A DNA stretch of 64,000 nt from an uncultured Muribaculaceae bacterium (GCA_944320595.1 CALUIB010000003.1:1-64000); one strand, 5' to 3'. Shown: positions 8,889 to 18,158, counted from the first letter of the stretch. Notes: generated from the sequence alone by a model not told the origin. Numbers and translations are program-made.

Positions 8889-9979
8889 AAATAAGCGATA
8901 TAACGGGGGCTATTGAAGAATACGCCCCCTTATGGTTACAAGAGGAATGGGACAATGCCGGGGTTCAGGTGGGCGACACCGCCATCGAGGCCACGGGTGC
9001 CCTGTTGTGCGTCGATGCCACCGAGGCCATCGTTGACGAGGCCATCGGGCGCGGCATCAACCTCATCGTCTCGCACCACCCGCTCATCTTCCACGGGCTG
9101 AAACGCATCACAGGCCGCACGGCCACCGAGCGCATCGTGGCCAAGGCACTGCGGCACGGCATCACAATCTACTCGGCTCACACCAACATGGACAGTGCGC
9201 CGGACGGAGTGTCGTGGGCCACGGGCAAGCTTGTGGGGCTTACCGATATGCGCACTCTTATGCCGCAGCAAGGCAGGCTGATGAAACTGTCGGTATTCAC
9301 GCCCACGCAATATTGCAACGCAGTGAGCGAGGCACTATGGGCTGCCGGAGCAGGGCACATGGGCCGCTATGACCGCTGCGCCTATATGACCACCGGCCGC
9401 GGCACCTACCGCCCACTGCCCGGGGCGCACCCGGCCATAGGCACCGTGGGCGAAAGCCACACCGAGGACGAAACACGCATCGAGGTGGTATTCCCCTCGG
9501 CTATATGCGCCCGCGTGATGCAAGCCATGCTTGCCGCCCACCCTTACGAAGAACCAGCCTTCGACCTTGTGCCGATGGCCAACCGCGACACTTCGGCCGG
9601 GCTTGGCGTGGTGGGAAGGCTTGAAAAGCCCATGCCTGCCATCGACTATCTGGCCAGCGTGAAACAGGCACTTGGCATAGGGGCAATACGCTACGCAGGC
9701 GATGCCGGCCGCATGGTGAGCCGCGTGGCACTATGCGGCGGCGCAGGTGCCGACTTCATCGATGCCGCCATAGCCGCCGGTGCCGACCTGTATATGTGCG
9801 GCGACCTCAAGTACCACAACTTCACCACCAGCGCAGACCGCATAGTGCTGGCCGATATAGGCCATTATGAAAGCGAACAATGCACAAAAGGAATTTTTTA
9901 TGAAATAATTCGGAAAAAATTCCCTAACTTTGCAACCTATTATGCTGAAGAGGATAAAAATCCATTAAGTTATGGCTAA
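8885..9979 (+). CDS. Nif3-like dinuclear metal centre protein
   Basis: A 364-residue Nif3/YbgI family protein. Metal-binding motifs are visible: SHHPLIF at about 60-66 and HTNMD near 100, with a further His/Glu pair near the C-terminus ([10 protein letters not shown]). The central insertion typical of longer Nif3 proteins (about 125-240) is present. Family members form hexameric rings with two metals per subunit; the reaction is uncertain, with GTP cyclohydrolase-like activity suggested for some. It overlaps aspS by four bases and the zinc-ribbon gene by eight. Confidence 0.92.
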   Translation: MKISDITGAIEEYAPLWLQEEWDNAGVQVGDTAIEATGALLCVDATEAIVDEAIGRGINLIVSHHPLIFHGLKRITGRTATERIVAKALRHGITIYSAHTNMDSAPDGVSWATGKLVGLTDMRTLMPQQGRLMKLSVFTPTQYCNAVSEALWAAGAGHMGRYDRCAYMTTGRGTYRPLPGAHPAIGTVGESHTEDETRIEVVFPSAICARVMQAMLAAHPYEEPAFDLVPMANRDTSAGLGVVGRLEKPMPAIDYLASVKQALGIGAIRYAGDAGRMVSRVALCGGAGADFIDAAIAAGADLYMCGDLKYHNFTTSADRIVLADIGHYESEQCTKGIFYEIIRKKFPNFATYYAEEDKNPLSYG

Positions 9980-10757
9980 CGATAAGACAAAACAAGAAAA
10001 AGAATTGACCGTCGAAGAGCGTCTGAAGACCCTCTACCAGTTGCAGGCTATCTTGTCGGAGGTTGACCGCATCAAAACCATCCGTGGCGAGCTGCCGCTC
10101 GAAGTGCAGGACCTTGAAGACGAAATCGCCGGATTGCAGACGCGCATACAAAACTATAAGAACGACATCGACAAGCTCGATGACGACGTGAAAAAGCAAA
10201 AACGCGACATCGACGAGGCAAAAGCCCGCATCGACAAATATACCGAACAGCAAAACAACGTGCGCAACAACCGCGAATTTGACTTCCTGACAAAGGAAAT
10301 CGAATACGAACACCTCAACATTGAGCTTGCGGAAAAGCGCATCAACGAATTTACCAAGCAGATAGAACAGCGGAACGCCGACGTGGCCACCGCCGAGGAG
10401 AACCTGGCCGACCGCAACCACATACTCGAAGACAAAAAAGGCGAGTTGAACGAAATCGTGTCGGAAACCAAGCAAGACGAGGAAAAGTTGCGCGAACAGG
10501 CCAAGAAACTCGAAGGCAAGATAGAGCCGCGCCTGCTCACCGCATTCAAGCGCATTCGCAAGAACGCCCGCAACGGCCTTGGCATCGTGTACATCCAGCG
10601 CAACGCCTGCGGCGGCTGTTTCAACCGCATACCGCCACAACGCCAAATGGAAATAAAGATGCACAAGAAAGTGATTGTGTGCGAATATTGCGGCCGCATC
10701 CTCATCGACCCGGAACTTGCCGGAGTTAAAGTAGGCGAAGAAGCCGCTACAAAGTAA
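9972..10757 (+). CDS. Coiled-coil protein with C4 zinc ribbon
   Basis: A 261-residue protein. About residues 5-195 are a long charged coiled coil (repeated K/E/D/R heptads), followed by a zinc ribbon with two CxxC pairs: ACGGC near 217 and CEYCG near 240. Proteins of this type are often encoded next to Nif3, as here, where the genes overlap by eight bases; the partnership is known from gene order rather than mechanism. The last strand ends close to a strong terminator. It is cytoplasmic and may bind nucleic acid or protein. Confidence 0.88.
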   Translation: MANDKTKQEKELTVEERLKTLYQLQAILSEVDRIKTIRGELPLEVQDLEDEIAGLQTRIQNYKNDIDKLDDDVKKQKRDIDEAKARIDKYTEQQNNVRNNREFDFLTKEIEYEHLNIELAEKRINEFTKQIEQRNADVATAEENLADRNHILEDKKGELNEIVSETKQDEEKLREQAKKLEGKIEPRLLTAFKRIRKNARNGLGIVYIQRNACGGCFNRIPPQRQMEIKMHKKVIVCEYCGRILIDPELAGVKVGEEAATK

Positions 10758-10788
10758 CCACCGCGCAAATTCACAACACACCAAATAC

Positions 10789-10841
10789 ACAGTGTGGAAA
10801 GAGAGGCAACACCAAAAGCCCGCTTTCCACACTGTTTTTTT
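10789..10841 (+). terminator. Intrinsic terminator of the aspS operon
   Basis: The 13-bp perfect stem ACAGTGTGGAAAG / CTTTCCACACTGT (10789-10801 with 10823-10835) is followed by seven T in a row. Confidence 0.95.
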
Positions 10842-10903
10842 ATCTCTCCACACACAAGTAACTAAGACCTAATCAAGAAGGTATATCAAAATTAGGGAAT
10901 ATA

Positions 10904-10924
10904 CGCCACAGTTTCTATGTGGCG
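10904..10924. promoter_or_regulatory. Palindromic site upstream of susC
   Basis: CGCCACA-GTTTCTA-TGTGGCG is a perfect 7-7-7 inverted repeat about 125 bases upstream of the predicted susC promoter. Nothing resembling a T-run follows, so it looks more like a protein binding site than a terminator. The protein is unknown. Confidence 0.4.
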
Positions 10925-11048
10925 AGGTACAACATCTACAGAACGTACAAGGGCACCCTCTTTAGGGCGATTTATCCGTAACCGAAATCCTGACAAATGC
11001 TTGCATCTCATAAGATTAAAAAATATTAAAAAGGCGATAAATAATTAT

Positions 11049-11076
11049 GTTGATTATTTTTATTTACTTATATTTG
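11049..11076 (+). promoter_or_regulatory. Promoter of the susC/susD pair
   Basis: GTTG (11049-11052), a 16-base spacer and TATATTTG (11069-11076) precede the gene by about 50 bases. The -7 box is perfect; the -33 box and spacing are slightly off. Confidence 0.6.
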
Positions 11077-11129
11077 GCAAGATTTTGCAAAATCAACTTA
11101 TTTTAACTAATTCCTAAACGCCTAAAAAC

Positions 11130-14100
11130 ATGAAACTAAAACAAAAGCCATGGAAGTATAATCACGGAAATACTACATGGTCGAAATCAATTTTACGGAC
11201 TATTTTGCCCTCCTTATTCTTGATAGCATCGGGGCAATGTTTTTATGCTTCTGCCTCTACCTCGGGCAGTACAGTTACCGCAACACAATCGGCTGAGAAA
11301 ACAAGCATCAGCGGCACAATCACAGGAAAAAACGGAGAGCCTTTAATCGGTGTGAGCGTCATTGAGCAAGGAACTTCAAATGGCGTTGTTTCCGACATCA
11401 ACGGCTATTTCTCGTTGAAAGTAAAGCCGGGGGCAACATTGCAGTTGTCCTATATAGGCTACAAATCGCAGGAGGTTAAGACCAACGGGCAGACAAACTT
11501 CGACATCACTATGACAGAAGACACCGAAATGCTCGACGAAGTGGTGGTTGTGGGCTATGGCTCGGTACGCAAGGCCGACTTGGCCGGTGCCGTCGCCGTG
11601 CTCGACAACAAGTCGTTCCGCGACCAGCCCATCACGCAAGTGAGCGACGCACTGCAAGGTCGCGTAGCCGGTGTACAAGTGGTGAGCGACGGGTTGCCAG
11701 GCGGTTCGGTGAAAATCCGCATCCGCGGTACCAACTCCATCAACAAGAGCAACGACCCGCTCTACGTGGTCGATGGAATGGTGCGCGAATCGGGCCTTGA
11801 AGGTATCAACCCCGAGGACATACAAAGCATGCAAATCCTTAAAGACGCATCCTCGACGGCCATCTACGGTTCGCGCGGTGCCAACGGCGTGGTCATTATC
11901 ACCACCAAGGGTGGCGTGGCCGGGCAAAGCAGCATCACATTCGACGCGCAAGTGGGCATCTCGCAAGCCTACAACCTGCCCGAGATGATGGACGCACCAA
12001 CCTACGCCCGCGCACTCATCGACTACAACGGAATCAACGAAGCCGATGTGGCCGACTACCTCAACGGAACCAACCCCGGCATCGACTGGGTTGACCAAAT
12101 GTTCCGCACCGGCGTAACGCAAAACTACAAGCTCGTATTCTCAAAGGGTACCGAAGACCTGCAAGTGTACATTTCGGGCAACTACCTGAAGCACGAGGGC
12201 GTAATTGAAACGAGCCAATACGAGCGTTTCGCAGCAAAAGCCAACGTGCGAGCCAAGATGACAAACTGGCTCGACGTGAACGTCGATGTGAATGCATCGC
12301 GAGGCATAGGCAAGGGGCTGGGCGGAATGGCAATGGGCACCAGCAACCCGTTGTGGATAGCCTTCAACTCGTCGCCGACAATGAATATGTATGATGCCAA
12401 CGGAAACTTCGCCACCGACCCATACAGCACTATCGAGAAGAATGCCTACGGCATAATCTCGGCCTGCGAAAACGAACGCCGCCACGATGTGCTCAACGGC
12501 CACATCGACCTGCGATTCAACATTGCCCCGGGCTTGACGTTCACAACCAGCAACGGCATCGACTACTACAACAACACTTACTACTCGTTCTCGCCATCGT
12601 CGGTATATGGCGCAGGCCAAAGCGGCATGACCAACGACAACGTGCAACGCGTGCTGCTGCAATCGTCAAACAACGTCACCTACAGCCACACCTGGAACGA
12701 CAAGCACCACCTCACCGCAACAGGCGTGTGGGAAGCCACCAAGAGCACCACGCGAGCCATGGGCATCTCGGGCGACAATCTGCTTGCTGAGTCGGTGGGC
12801 TACTGGGACGTGAGGAATGCAGCCACACGCGACGCCACCAACAGCTATTCGGAGTGGGCACTCCTCTCTGGCGTGGCTCGCGTAATATATAACTTCGACG
12901 ACCGCTACCTGCTCACCGGTACGTTCCGTGCCGACGGTTCGAGCCGTTTCTCCAACAACAAGTGGGGCTACTTCCCGTCGATTGCCGCCGCATGGACAAT
13001 CTCTAACGAAAGTTTCATGGAAAACGCTCGCCGCGTGATGAACAACTTGAAACTGCGCGTGAGCTACGGTATCATCGGCAACCAAGACATCGACCCGTTC
13101 TCGACGCTCGGCCTGATGGAACGCACCACAACCTACTTCGGCTCGACAACAGGCGTAACGGGCTACTGGGCAAACACAATCGAGACCCCCGACATAAAGT
13201 GGGAAAAGACCAAGCAGTTTGACCTGGGTATCGACTTCGGATTCCTCGACAACCGCATTGGCCTTACCATCGACTACTACAACAAGCGCACTACCGACGC
13301 ACTGCTTTCCACACAGCTTGCCAACTATCTGGGCGGTACTTCCTATATGATTAATGCCGGTGAAGTTGCCAACAGCGGTTTCGACATCGCAATATCGGCC
13401 AATATCATCGACAACAAGGACTGGACGTGGACAACATCAATTAACGGCAGCTACCTGAAGAACGAAGTAAAGAAACTTACCGCGCAGCAGCCTATCATCT
13501 ACGGCGGCTCGTTCCAGTCGGTAATCACCGATTGCACCATCATCAAGGAGGGCGAGGCCATAGGCACATTCTACGGGTATGAATGGGCAGGCATCGATGC
13601 CGACGGTTACGACACCTACCGCGCCGCCGACGGCTCGATAACCCGCACCCCCGGCACCGAAGACCGCGTCGTACTCGGCAAGGCATCACCCGACTTCACC
13701 TTTGGCTGGAACAACATGGTACGCTACAAGAACTGGACGCTCAATGCATTCTTCAACGCATCGTTTGGCGCACAACGCCTCAACGCCCTGCGCTTTGCCA
13801 TGAACTCCAAGATTGGCAACTCGCGTATGTTCACCGCCGCAGGCTACATCGAAGAAATAGGCAAGACCATGCCCGACCCGAACGTGACCAACAACAACTA
13901 CCTCGGCAACTCGTCGAAGTGGGTTGAAGATGCCAATTACTTCCGCTGCGAAAACATCACCCTTGCCTACGAGCTGCCAAAGCGCGTGGCAAAGATTGCC
14001 GATTTCCGTTTCAGCTTCAGCATCCAAAACCTCTTCACCATAACGGGCTACAAGGGCATCGACCCGGCAGGGTTCTCGTTCTCAAGCGACTACGGCGACC

Positions 14101-14174
14101 GTGCATCGGGTATCGACACTGGTACGCACCCTGTTCCGAGAACTTACACATTCGGTGTACGCATGAATTTCTAA
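11130..14174 (+). CDS. SusC/RagA-type TonB-dependent outer membrane transporter
   Basis: A 1014-residue SusC-like barrel. After a signal peptide (about residues 18-43) comes a carboxypeptidase-D regulatory-like domain (58-130; SISGTITGKNGEPLIGVSVI), then the TonB plug beginning DEVVVVGYGSVRKADLAGAV and containing NDPLYVVDGM near 215, then the barrel ending in TYTFGVRMNF. It imports oligosaccharides or other large nutrients together with the SusD lipoprotein encoded 30 bases downstream. No glycoside hydrolase or regulator adjoins, so the substrate cannot be guessed. Such orphan pairs may serve peptides, glycans or glycoconjugates. Confidence 0.95.
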   Translation: MKLKQKPWKYNHGNTTWSKSILRTILPSLFLIASGQCFYASASTSGSTVTATQSAEKTSISGTITGKNGEPLIGVSVIEQGTSNGVVSDINGYFSLKVKPGATLQLSYIGYKSQEVKTNGQTNFDITMTEDTEMLDEVVVVGYGSVRKADLAGAVAVLDNKSFRDQPITQVSDALQGRVAGVQVVSDGLPGGSVKIRIRGTNSINKSNDPLYVVDGMVRESGLEGINPEDIQSMQILKDASSTAIYGSRGANGVVIITTKGGVAGQSSITFDAQVGISQAYNLPEMMDAPTYARALIDYNGINEADVADYLNGTNPGIDWVDQMFRTGVTQNYKLVFSKGTEDLQVYISGNYLKHEGVIETSQYERFAAKANVRAKMTNWLDVNVDVNASRGIGKGLGGMAMGTSNPLWIAFNSSPTMNMYDANGNFATDPYSTIEKNAYGIISACENERRHDVLNGHIDLRFNIAPGLTFTTSNGIDYYNNTYYSFSPSSVYGAGQSGMTNDNVQRVLLQSSNNVTYSHTWNDKHHLTATGVWEATKSTTRAMGISGDNLLAESVGYWDVRNAATRDATNSYSEWALLSGVARVIYNFDDRYLLTGTFRADGSSRFSNNKWGYFPSIAAAWTISNESFMENARRVMNNLKLRVSYGIIGNQDIDPFSTLGLMERTTTYFGSTTGVTGYWANTIETPDIKWEKTKQFDLGIDFGFLDNRIGLTIDYYNKRTTDALLSTQLANYLGGTSYMINAGEVANSGFDIAISANIIDNKDWTWTTSINGSYLKNEVKKLTAQQPIIYGGSFQSVITDCTIIKEGEAIGTFYGYEWAGIDADGYDTYRAADGSITRTPGTEDRVVLGKASPDFTFGWNNMVRYKNWTLNAFFNASFGAQRLNALRFAMNSKIGNSRMFTAAGYIEEIGKTMPDPNVTNNNYLGNSSKWVEDANYFRCENITLAYELPKRVAKIADFRFSFSIQNLFTITGYKGIDPAGFSFSSDYGDRASGIDTGTHPVPRTYTFGVRMNF

Positions 14175-14204
14175 ACCAAAAACTCGACAAAAAAGAATAT
14201 CATT

Positions 14205-15917
14205 ATGAAAACCAAGATATTATTGGGTTGCTTGATGGCAACATCCGCGCTGCTTGCAACCTCGTGTAGCGATTTCCTTACCGAAGACCCGAAAGGGAAA
14301 TTAATCCCCGGCGAGTTCTACTCCAACCAGGAGGAGCTGAACATGAGCGTGTATGCGCTTTATGCCGAGGTACAAGCCTTCCAATGCAACTCCAACCCGA
14401 TGATTGTACAATGCCAGGGCGACGACGTGACCTCGACCACCGGGTCCAACAAGGCTGCATACCTATCGGCCGATGCCTACGAAGTACCCTCCGACACCAA
14501 GGGGCTTGACGACAATTGGAAACGCCTATACACCATAATCCGCGCGGCCAACATGATTATCGACAATGCGGCAAGTGCAGCCACTACGCAAGAGGAAATC
14601 AACATAGCACTGGGGCAGGCATATTACTGGCGCGCATTCTCCTATTTCAGTCTGGTGCGCATCTTCGGCCCACTGCCCATCAACCTGCACAACACCCCCG
14701 ACGAGAACAAGACTCCGCTGTCGTCGGTTGAGGACGTTTATAAGCGCATAGTCGAAGACCTCACCGCCGCCGAAGACTGCAACCTGCCGGCAAAATACAC
14801 CGGCGACTACCGCTCGGTAGAAGGCCAAAACCTGTATGTGTCGCAACAGACGGTCAAGGCAACGCTGGCTGCAGTGTATATGTCGATGGCTGGCTACCCA
14901 CTCAACAAGTCGGAATACTACGGCATGGCCGCCGACAAGGCCAAGGAAGTGGTTGACGGCGTGAACAACGGCACATACGACCAATCGCTGCTTACCGACT
15001 GGAACAATGTTTACTCCTACGGCATGAACCACCACAACGAGACCCTGCTGGGCATCGACTTCAACGCCACTCTCGGCGGATGGACCGATGGCGACTCGCA
15101 GATGTCGTCGTGCCACCAGTTCGCCACGCTCGACGGCGGATGGGGCGACTTCCTGCCCGAACGCCGCTACTGGAAAAACTTCCCCGACGGGCCACGCAAA
15201 GATGCCATATTCGCCAAGCAGTTGCTTTTGACCGACCACGTGAATACCGTTGACTGGTGGGCAACTCGTGACGGGCAGCCATACAACGGCACCAACGCCG
15301 TGGTGACCGAGTACCGCCCCATGTTCATTGCATTCACAGTCAACGCCGATGCCGGCGGCAACCCCATAGCAGCCGCCTACGACTACACCAAGCCGCACTG
15401 GACGGGAATGTGTATCAACAAGCGCCACCAGCTCATCCGTTACTCCGAAGTCCTTTGCTGGTTTGCCGAGTCGGCAGCCCGCTCGGGCAAGTATGAAAGC
15501 GAAGCCCGCACAGCCTTGAAGCAGGTGCGCCAACGCGCATACGCCGACCCTGCCAAAGTCACCGAAGTTGACGGGCTGAGCGGTGATGCCCTTGCCGAGG
15601 CCGCCTATATGGAACACGGCTATGAAGTCGCTGGCAATGTGTTCGCAATGGTCACTCGCCGTGCCGACGAGTTCCGCATGAATCGCCTAAAAGAAAACTA
15701 TGACTACCGCACAGGCGAGCAAGGCGACGTGCTTGTACCGGCAGGCACACTCACCCACAGCGTTGATGCAGCAGGCGTTCCATTCACCTACACGCTCACA
15801 CAGGATCTTGTCCTCGATGAAGAAATGCAAGTGACAACGGGCTGGAGCGATGAAGGCTCGATATACCAAATCTATCCGCCGCAAGAAACCGAAAAGAACC
15901 CGAACCTGCACCGGTAA
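14205..15917 (+). CDS. SusD/RagB-type nutrient-binding lipoprotein
   Basis: A 570-residue SusD homologue. The lipobox (LLATSCSDFL) is near residue 21, followed by the common SusD start DFLTEDPKGKLIPGEFY. The N-terminal TPR-like helices contain YWRAFSYFSLVRIFGPLPIN, a hallmark of the family. The C-terminal segment includes NKRHQLIRYSEVLCWFAESA, also typical. It caps the partner SusC barrel on the cell surface and helps bind substrate. It is co-transcribed with susC. Confidence 0.94.
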   Translation: MKTKILLGCLMATSALLATSCSDFLTEDPKGKLIPGEFYSNQEELNMSVYALYAEVQAFQCNSNPMIVQCQGDDVTSTTGSNKAAYLSADAYEVPSDTKGLDDNWKRLYTIIRAANMIIDNAASAATTQEEINIALGQAYYWRAFSYFSLVRIFGPLPINLHNTPDENKTPLSSVEDVYKRIVEDLTAAEDCNLPAKYTGDYRSVEGQNLYVSQQTVKATLAAVYMSMAGYPLNKSEYYGMAADKAKEVVDGVNNGTYDQSLLTDWNNVYSYGMNHHNETLLGIDFNATLGGWTDGDSQMSSCHQFATLDGGWGDFLPERRYWKNFPDGPRKDAIFAKQLLLTDHVNTVDWWATRDGQPYNGTNAVVTEYRPMFIAFTVNADAGGNPIAAAYDYTKPHWTGMCINKRHQLIRYSEVLCWFAESAARSGKYESEARTALKQVRQRAYADPAKVTEVDGLSGDALAEAAYMEHGYEVAGNVFAMVTRRADEFRMNRLKENYDYRTGEQGDVLVPAGTLTHSVDAAGVPFTYTLTQDLVLDEEMQVTTGWSDEGSIYQIYPPQETEKNPNLHR

Positions 15918-15958
15918 CCACTACCGTGCAAATATAGGTACGACACATAAATGCAACT

Positions 15959-15996
15959 ATGGCTGCGACTTACACAGGTCGCAGCCATTGTTGTAT
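15959..15996. terminator. Hairpin between convergent susD and tdk
   Basis: ATGGCTGCGAC / GTCGCAGCCAT (15959-15969 with 15978-15988) is a perfect 11-bp stem. The T-rich tail on the plus side is imperfect (TGTTGTATTT). It lies between convergent genes and may serve both. Confidence 0.65.
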
Positions 15997-16038
15997 TTAT
16001 CACCCACTCGATGTTATGTCATTTTGCCGACGTGTATC

Positions 16039-16668
16039 CTATTCGGGTATGAACTTCAGCGAATTGCGTTCGGCCGACTCGATGCGGCGGTTGCGCCAGC
16101 AATTGCGGCACAGAGCCACATACTTGTCGTTGCCGCCTATCTCCACCTGGTCACCATCGGTGATAATATTGCCCTCCTTGTCGATGCGCGCGTTAACTAT
16201 GGTCTTGCGACCGCACGAGCAAGTGCTCTTTATCTCGTCTATGCTGTCGGCTATCTCGAACAGACGCTTTGAACCCTCGAACAGGTGCGTCTGGAAGTCG
16301 GTACGCAATCCATAGCAAATCACGTTGCTACCATAGTCATCTACCACCCTTGCAAGCTGGTCCACCTGCTCGGTCGTCAAGAACTGCGCTTCGTCGATTA
16401 ATATCCAGTCCTTCACCACGAGCGCATCTTCAAACAGCCCCTTCGCCAATTCATAAAGGTCAGTATCGGGATAAATCCACAAGCATTTGCGCTCGATTCC
16501 TATGCGCGAACGTATCACATTGTCGCTCTCACGGCTGTCAATAATAGGTTTCATGCACAGGTACTCCATGCCACGCTCCTCGAAGTTGTAAGCCTGCGTG
16601 AGCAGCAAGGCGGTCTTAGCCGACCCCATGGACCCATAGCGGAAGTATAATTTGCCAATACGGTTCAT
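16039..16668 (-). CDS. tdk: Thymidine kinase (type II)
   Basis: The ATG at 16668 (MNRIGKLYFRYG) gives 209 residues, the normal length. The P-loop is at 12-19, the DEAQF Walker B at 92-96, and the zinc-binding pairs Cys150/Cys152 and Cys187/Cys190. The enzyme phosphorylates thymidine to dTMP in the salvage pathway. The P-loop reads GSMGSAKT, with Ala where type II kinases normally have Gly before the Lys. The N-terminal LYFRYG pattern resembles Firmicutes-type enzymes more than the Bacteroides Tdk as I remember it. The gene is monocistronic. Confidence 0.92.
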   Translation of the reverse strand: MNRIGKLYFRYGSMGSAKTALLLTQAYNFEERGMEYLCMKPIIDSRESDNVIRSRIGIERKCLWIYPDTDLYELAKGLFEDALVVKDWILIDEAQFLTTEQVDQLARVVDDYGSNVICYGLRTDFQTHLFEGSKRLFEIADSIDEIKSTCSCGRKTIVNARIDKEGNIITDGDQVEIGGNDKYVALCRNCWRNRRIESAERNSLKFIPE

Positions 16669-16820
16669 AACAGTTATACAAGAGAATACATTCTGCGGCA
16701 GCGGTGCGTCCAAAGACTAACAGCCGCGGAAAACACGGCTGATTGCGCCACACCGCCGCAACATTCTACAAAGTTAGACAATATAAACCGAAAAATACCG
16801 ATATATTTTGTGCGATTTTC

Positions 16821-16851
16821 TTTGCATATAAAAAAATAAGTTGTAATTTTG
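16821..16851 (+). promoter_or_regulatory. Promoter of the tRNA-Pro gene
   Basis: TTTG (16821-16824), a 19-base spacer and TAATTTTG (16844-16851) match the consensus fully; transcription would start about 25 bases before the tRNA. Confidence 0.8.
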
Positions 16852-16881
16852 CACCGCAATTAAGTCAAGGTGCTTAATTCT

Positions 16882-16956
16882 CGGGGTGTAGCGCAGTCCG
16901 GTTAGCGCACCTGCTTTGGGAGCAGGGGGTCGCGAGTTCGAATCCCGCCACCCCGA
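16882..16956 (+). tRNA. tRNA-Pro (anticodon TGG)
   Basis: The acceptor stem CGGGGTG (16882-16888) pairs with CACCCCG (16949-16955), with discriminator A at 16956. The D-arm contains AGCGCAGTCCGGTTAGCGCA, the anticodon arm is CCTGC-TTTGGGA-GCAGG with anticodon TGG, and the T-arm contains GTTCGAATC. CCA is not encoded. It has its own promoter and a strong terminator. Confidence 0.97.
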
Positions 16957-16964
16957 CCGACAGC

Positions 16965-17016
16965 AAAGCGTTGATTTCCAGCGGCAACAAGCAGAAATCA
17001 ACGCTTTCGTTTTGTT
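16965..17016 (+). terminator. Intrinsic terminator of tRNA-Pro
   Basis: A perfect 14-bp stem AAAGCGTTGATTTC / GAAATCAACGCTTT (16965-16978 with 16994-17007) is followed by a T-rich tail. Confidence 0.9.
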
Positions 17017-17069
17017 TATATGTGTGCCGTTTTGGAGCCTGTTGATTTAGGAAACCGTGACAACGCAGG

Positions 17070-17107
17070 CATAAAAAAAATAAATCCTCGGCATCACTGC
17101 CCAGGAT
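17070..17107 (-). terminator. Intrinsic terminator of the small RNA candidate
   Basis: On the minus strand ATCCT-G-GGCA-GTGA-TGCC-G-AGGAT forms a nine-pair stem with one G-G mismatch and a GTGA tetraloop. It is followed by TTTATTTTTTTT. Confidence 0.88.
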
Positions 17108-17211
17108 CGCTTTAAATAACCTTCTAATACCATTAACATAAACCTAAAAACATAAGTGATTGTCTCACGACACTCATCTTTAGTTTGCCTTAAAACTAAT
17201 ACCATGAATAA
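17072..17211 (-). ncRNA. Candidate stand-alone small RNA, about 140 nt
   Basis: The interval has a Bacteroidota promoter at its 5' end (17218-17244) and a strong terminator at its 3' end, with no credible coding frame between them. The RNA would start with a hairpin TTAGTTT / AAACTAA (17199-17193 with 17186-17180). A second small hairpin TGTC / GACA follows, and the terminator stem-loop closes it. A 10-base direct repeat, ATGGTATTAG on the RNA strand, occurs at 17196-17205 and 17124-17133 in otherwise single-stranded segments, a possible target-binding sequence. I cannot match it to a named family; a conserved Bacteroidales regulatory RNA is a possibility. Confidence 0.65.
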
Positions 17212-17217
17212 CTGGTG

Positions 17218-17244
17218 CAAAGGTAAGCACAATATGCTATACAA
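17218..17244 (-). promoter_or_regulatory. Promoter of the small RNA candidate
   Basis: On the minus strand TTG (17242-17244), a 16-base spacer and TACCTTTG (17218-17225) fit the promoter consensus and place the start near 17211. Confidence 0.65.
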
Positions 17245-17422
17245 CATAATTTTCAAGCAATAAAATTCATCCCGTTTGCATAATTTAACCATTCACCACT
17301 ATAACGCCTTTTGAATTAACAATTATGCCGCATTATGGAACAACAAGTTCTTAGGTCGAGATATACAGGCATACGCAATTTATTAGTAAGTTTGCAAACC
17401 GAAATAAGACAGGAGATTTGAA

Positions 17423-18148
17423 ATGGAGGTATGGAAAATTGTATATGACAACATCATGTCGAACGATGTCACGGTCATCGGCTCGATATTCAAGTTGATA
17501 CTCAGCCTCATACTAGGCTCCATAGTGGGGCTTGAGCGCAAGAGCAAGGGGCAGATAGCTGGCGACCGCACATTTGCTCTGATTTCGATGGGTGCCACGC
17601 TGGCAATGCTGCTCAGCATATACATCCCGCAAGAATACTTGGGGCTGAAAAACGGCGATCCCGGGCGCATCGCCGCGCAAGTGCTCACGGGGATAGGCTT
17701 CCTTGGTGCCGGGGCGATAATACAGATGAAAGGGTCGGTGCGCGGACTTACGACAGCAGCGGGAATATGGATGGTGGCCGCAATAGGGCTTGCCATAGGG
17801 GCTGGAATGTATGTGGTGTCGCTCATCGCCACGGGATTGGTGCTTTTCATCCTTGTCACGCTTGAACGCTACGACCGCCTGCGCCGCGGCGCAAGCGGGC
17901 AGTCGAGGGTGATAAACATAGTGCTCGACGGCGCAGCCGACACATTCTCGCCCATCGAGGAAATACTGGCACGGCACGGCGTGGCAATACAAGACCGATA
18001 CATAAAATATGACTATACCCAGCACACATCGGCCATATCGCTGATGGTGTTCACCAAGGGGAAAATCAATTTTGAACCACTGTTCAGCGAGATAGGACGC
18101 ACTCTGCCAGTGCGCACAATAACGCTGACAAGCGAAATAAACATATAA
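17423..18148 (+). CDS. MgtC/SapB family membrane protein
   Basis: A 241-residue protein. About residues 18-145 form the MgtC domain with four hydrophobic helices and the conserved LGSIVGLERKSKGQIAGDRT and TGIGFLGAGAIIQ segments. The C-terminal ~85 residues form a small ACT-like cytoplasmic domain. MgtC-type proteins sit in the inner membrane and are tied to magnesium stress and intracellular ATP control in other bacteria. A TAAGTTTG -7 box at 17387-17394 precedes it, but no good -33 box is seen. The antiporter gene starts 10 bases downstream, so the two are likely one ion-homeostasis operon. Confidence 0.9.
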   Translation: MEVWKIVYDNIMSNDVTVIGSIFKLILSLILGSIVGLERKSKGQIAGDRTFALISMGATLAMLLSIYIPQEYLGLKNGDPGRIAAQVLTGIGFLGAGAIIQMKGSVRGLTTAAGIWMVAAIGLAIGAGMYVVSLIATGLVLFILVTLERYDRLRRGASGQSRVINIVLDGAADTFSPIEEILARHGVAIQDRYIKYDYTQHTSAISLMVFTKGKINFEPLFSEIGRTLPVRTITLTSEINI

Positions 18149-18158
18149 CCAGCAGATT

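Noticed and set aside
10917-11117. A plus-strand open frame of 66 codons before susC
   Set aside because: It overlaps the predicted susC promoter and looks like untranslated AT-rich DNA.
16774-17001. A minus-strand open frame of 75 codons
   Set aside because: It covers the tRNA-Pro gene and its terminator on the opposite strand, so it is a chance frame.
17047-17292. An open frame of 81 codons on the minus strand
   Set aside because: It spans a promoter, hairpins and a strong terminator; the small RNA interpretation explains the sequence better.
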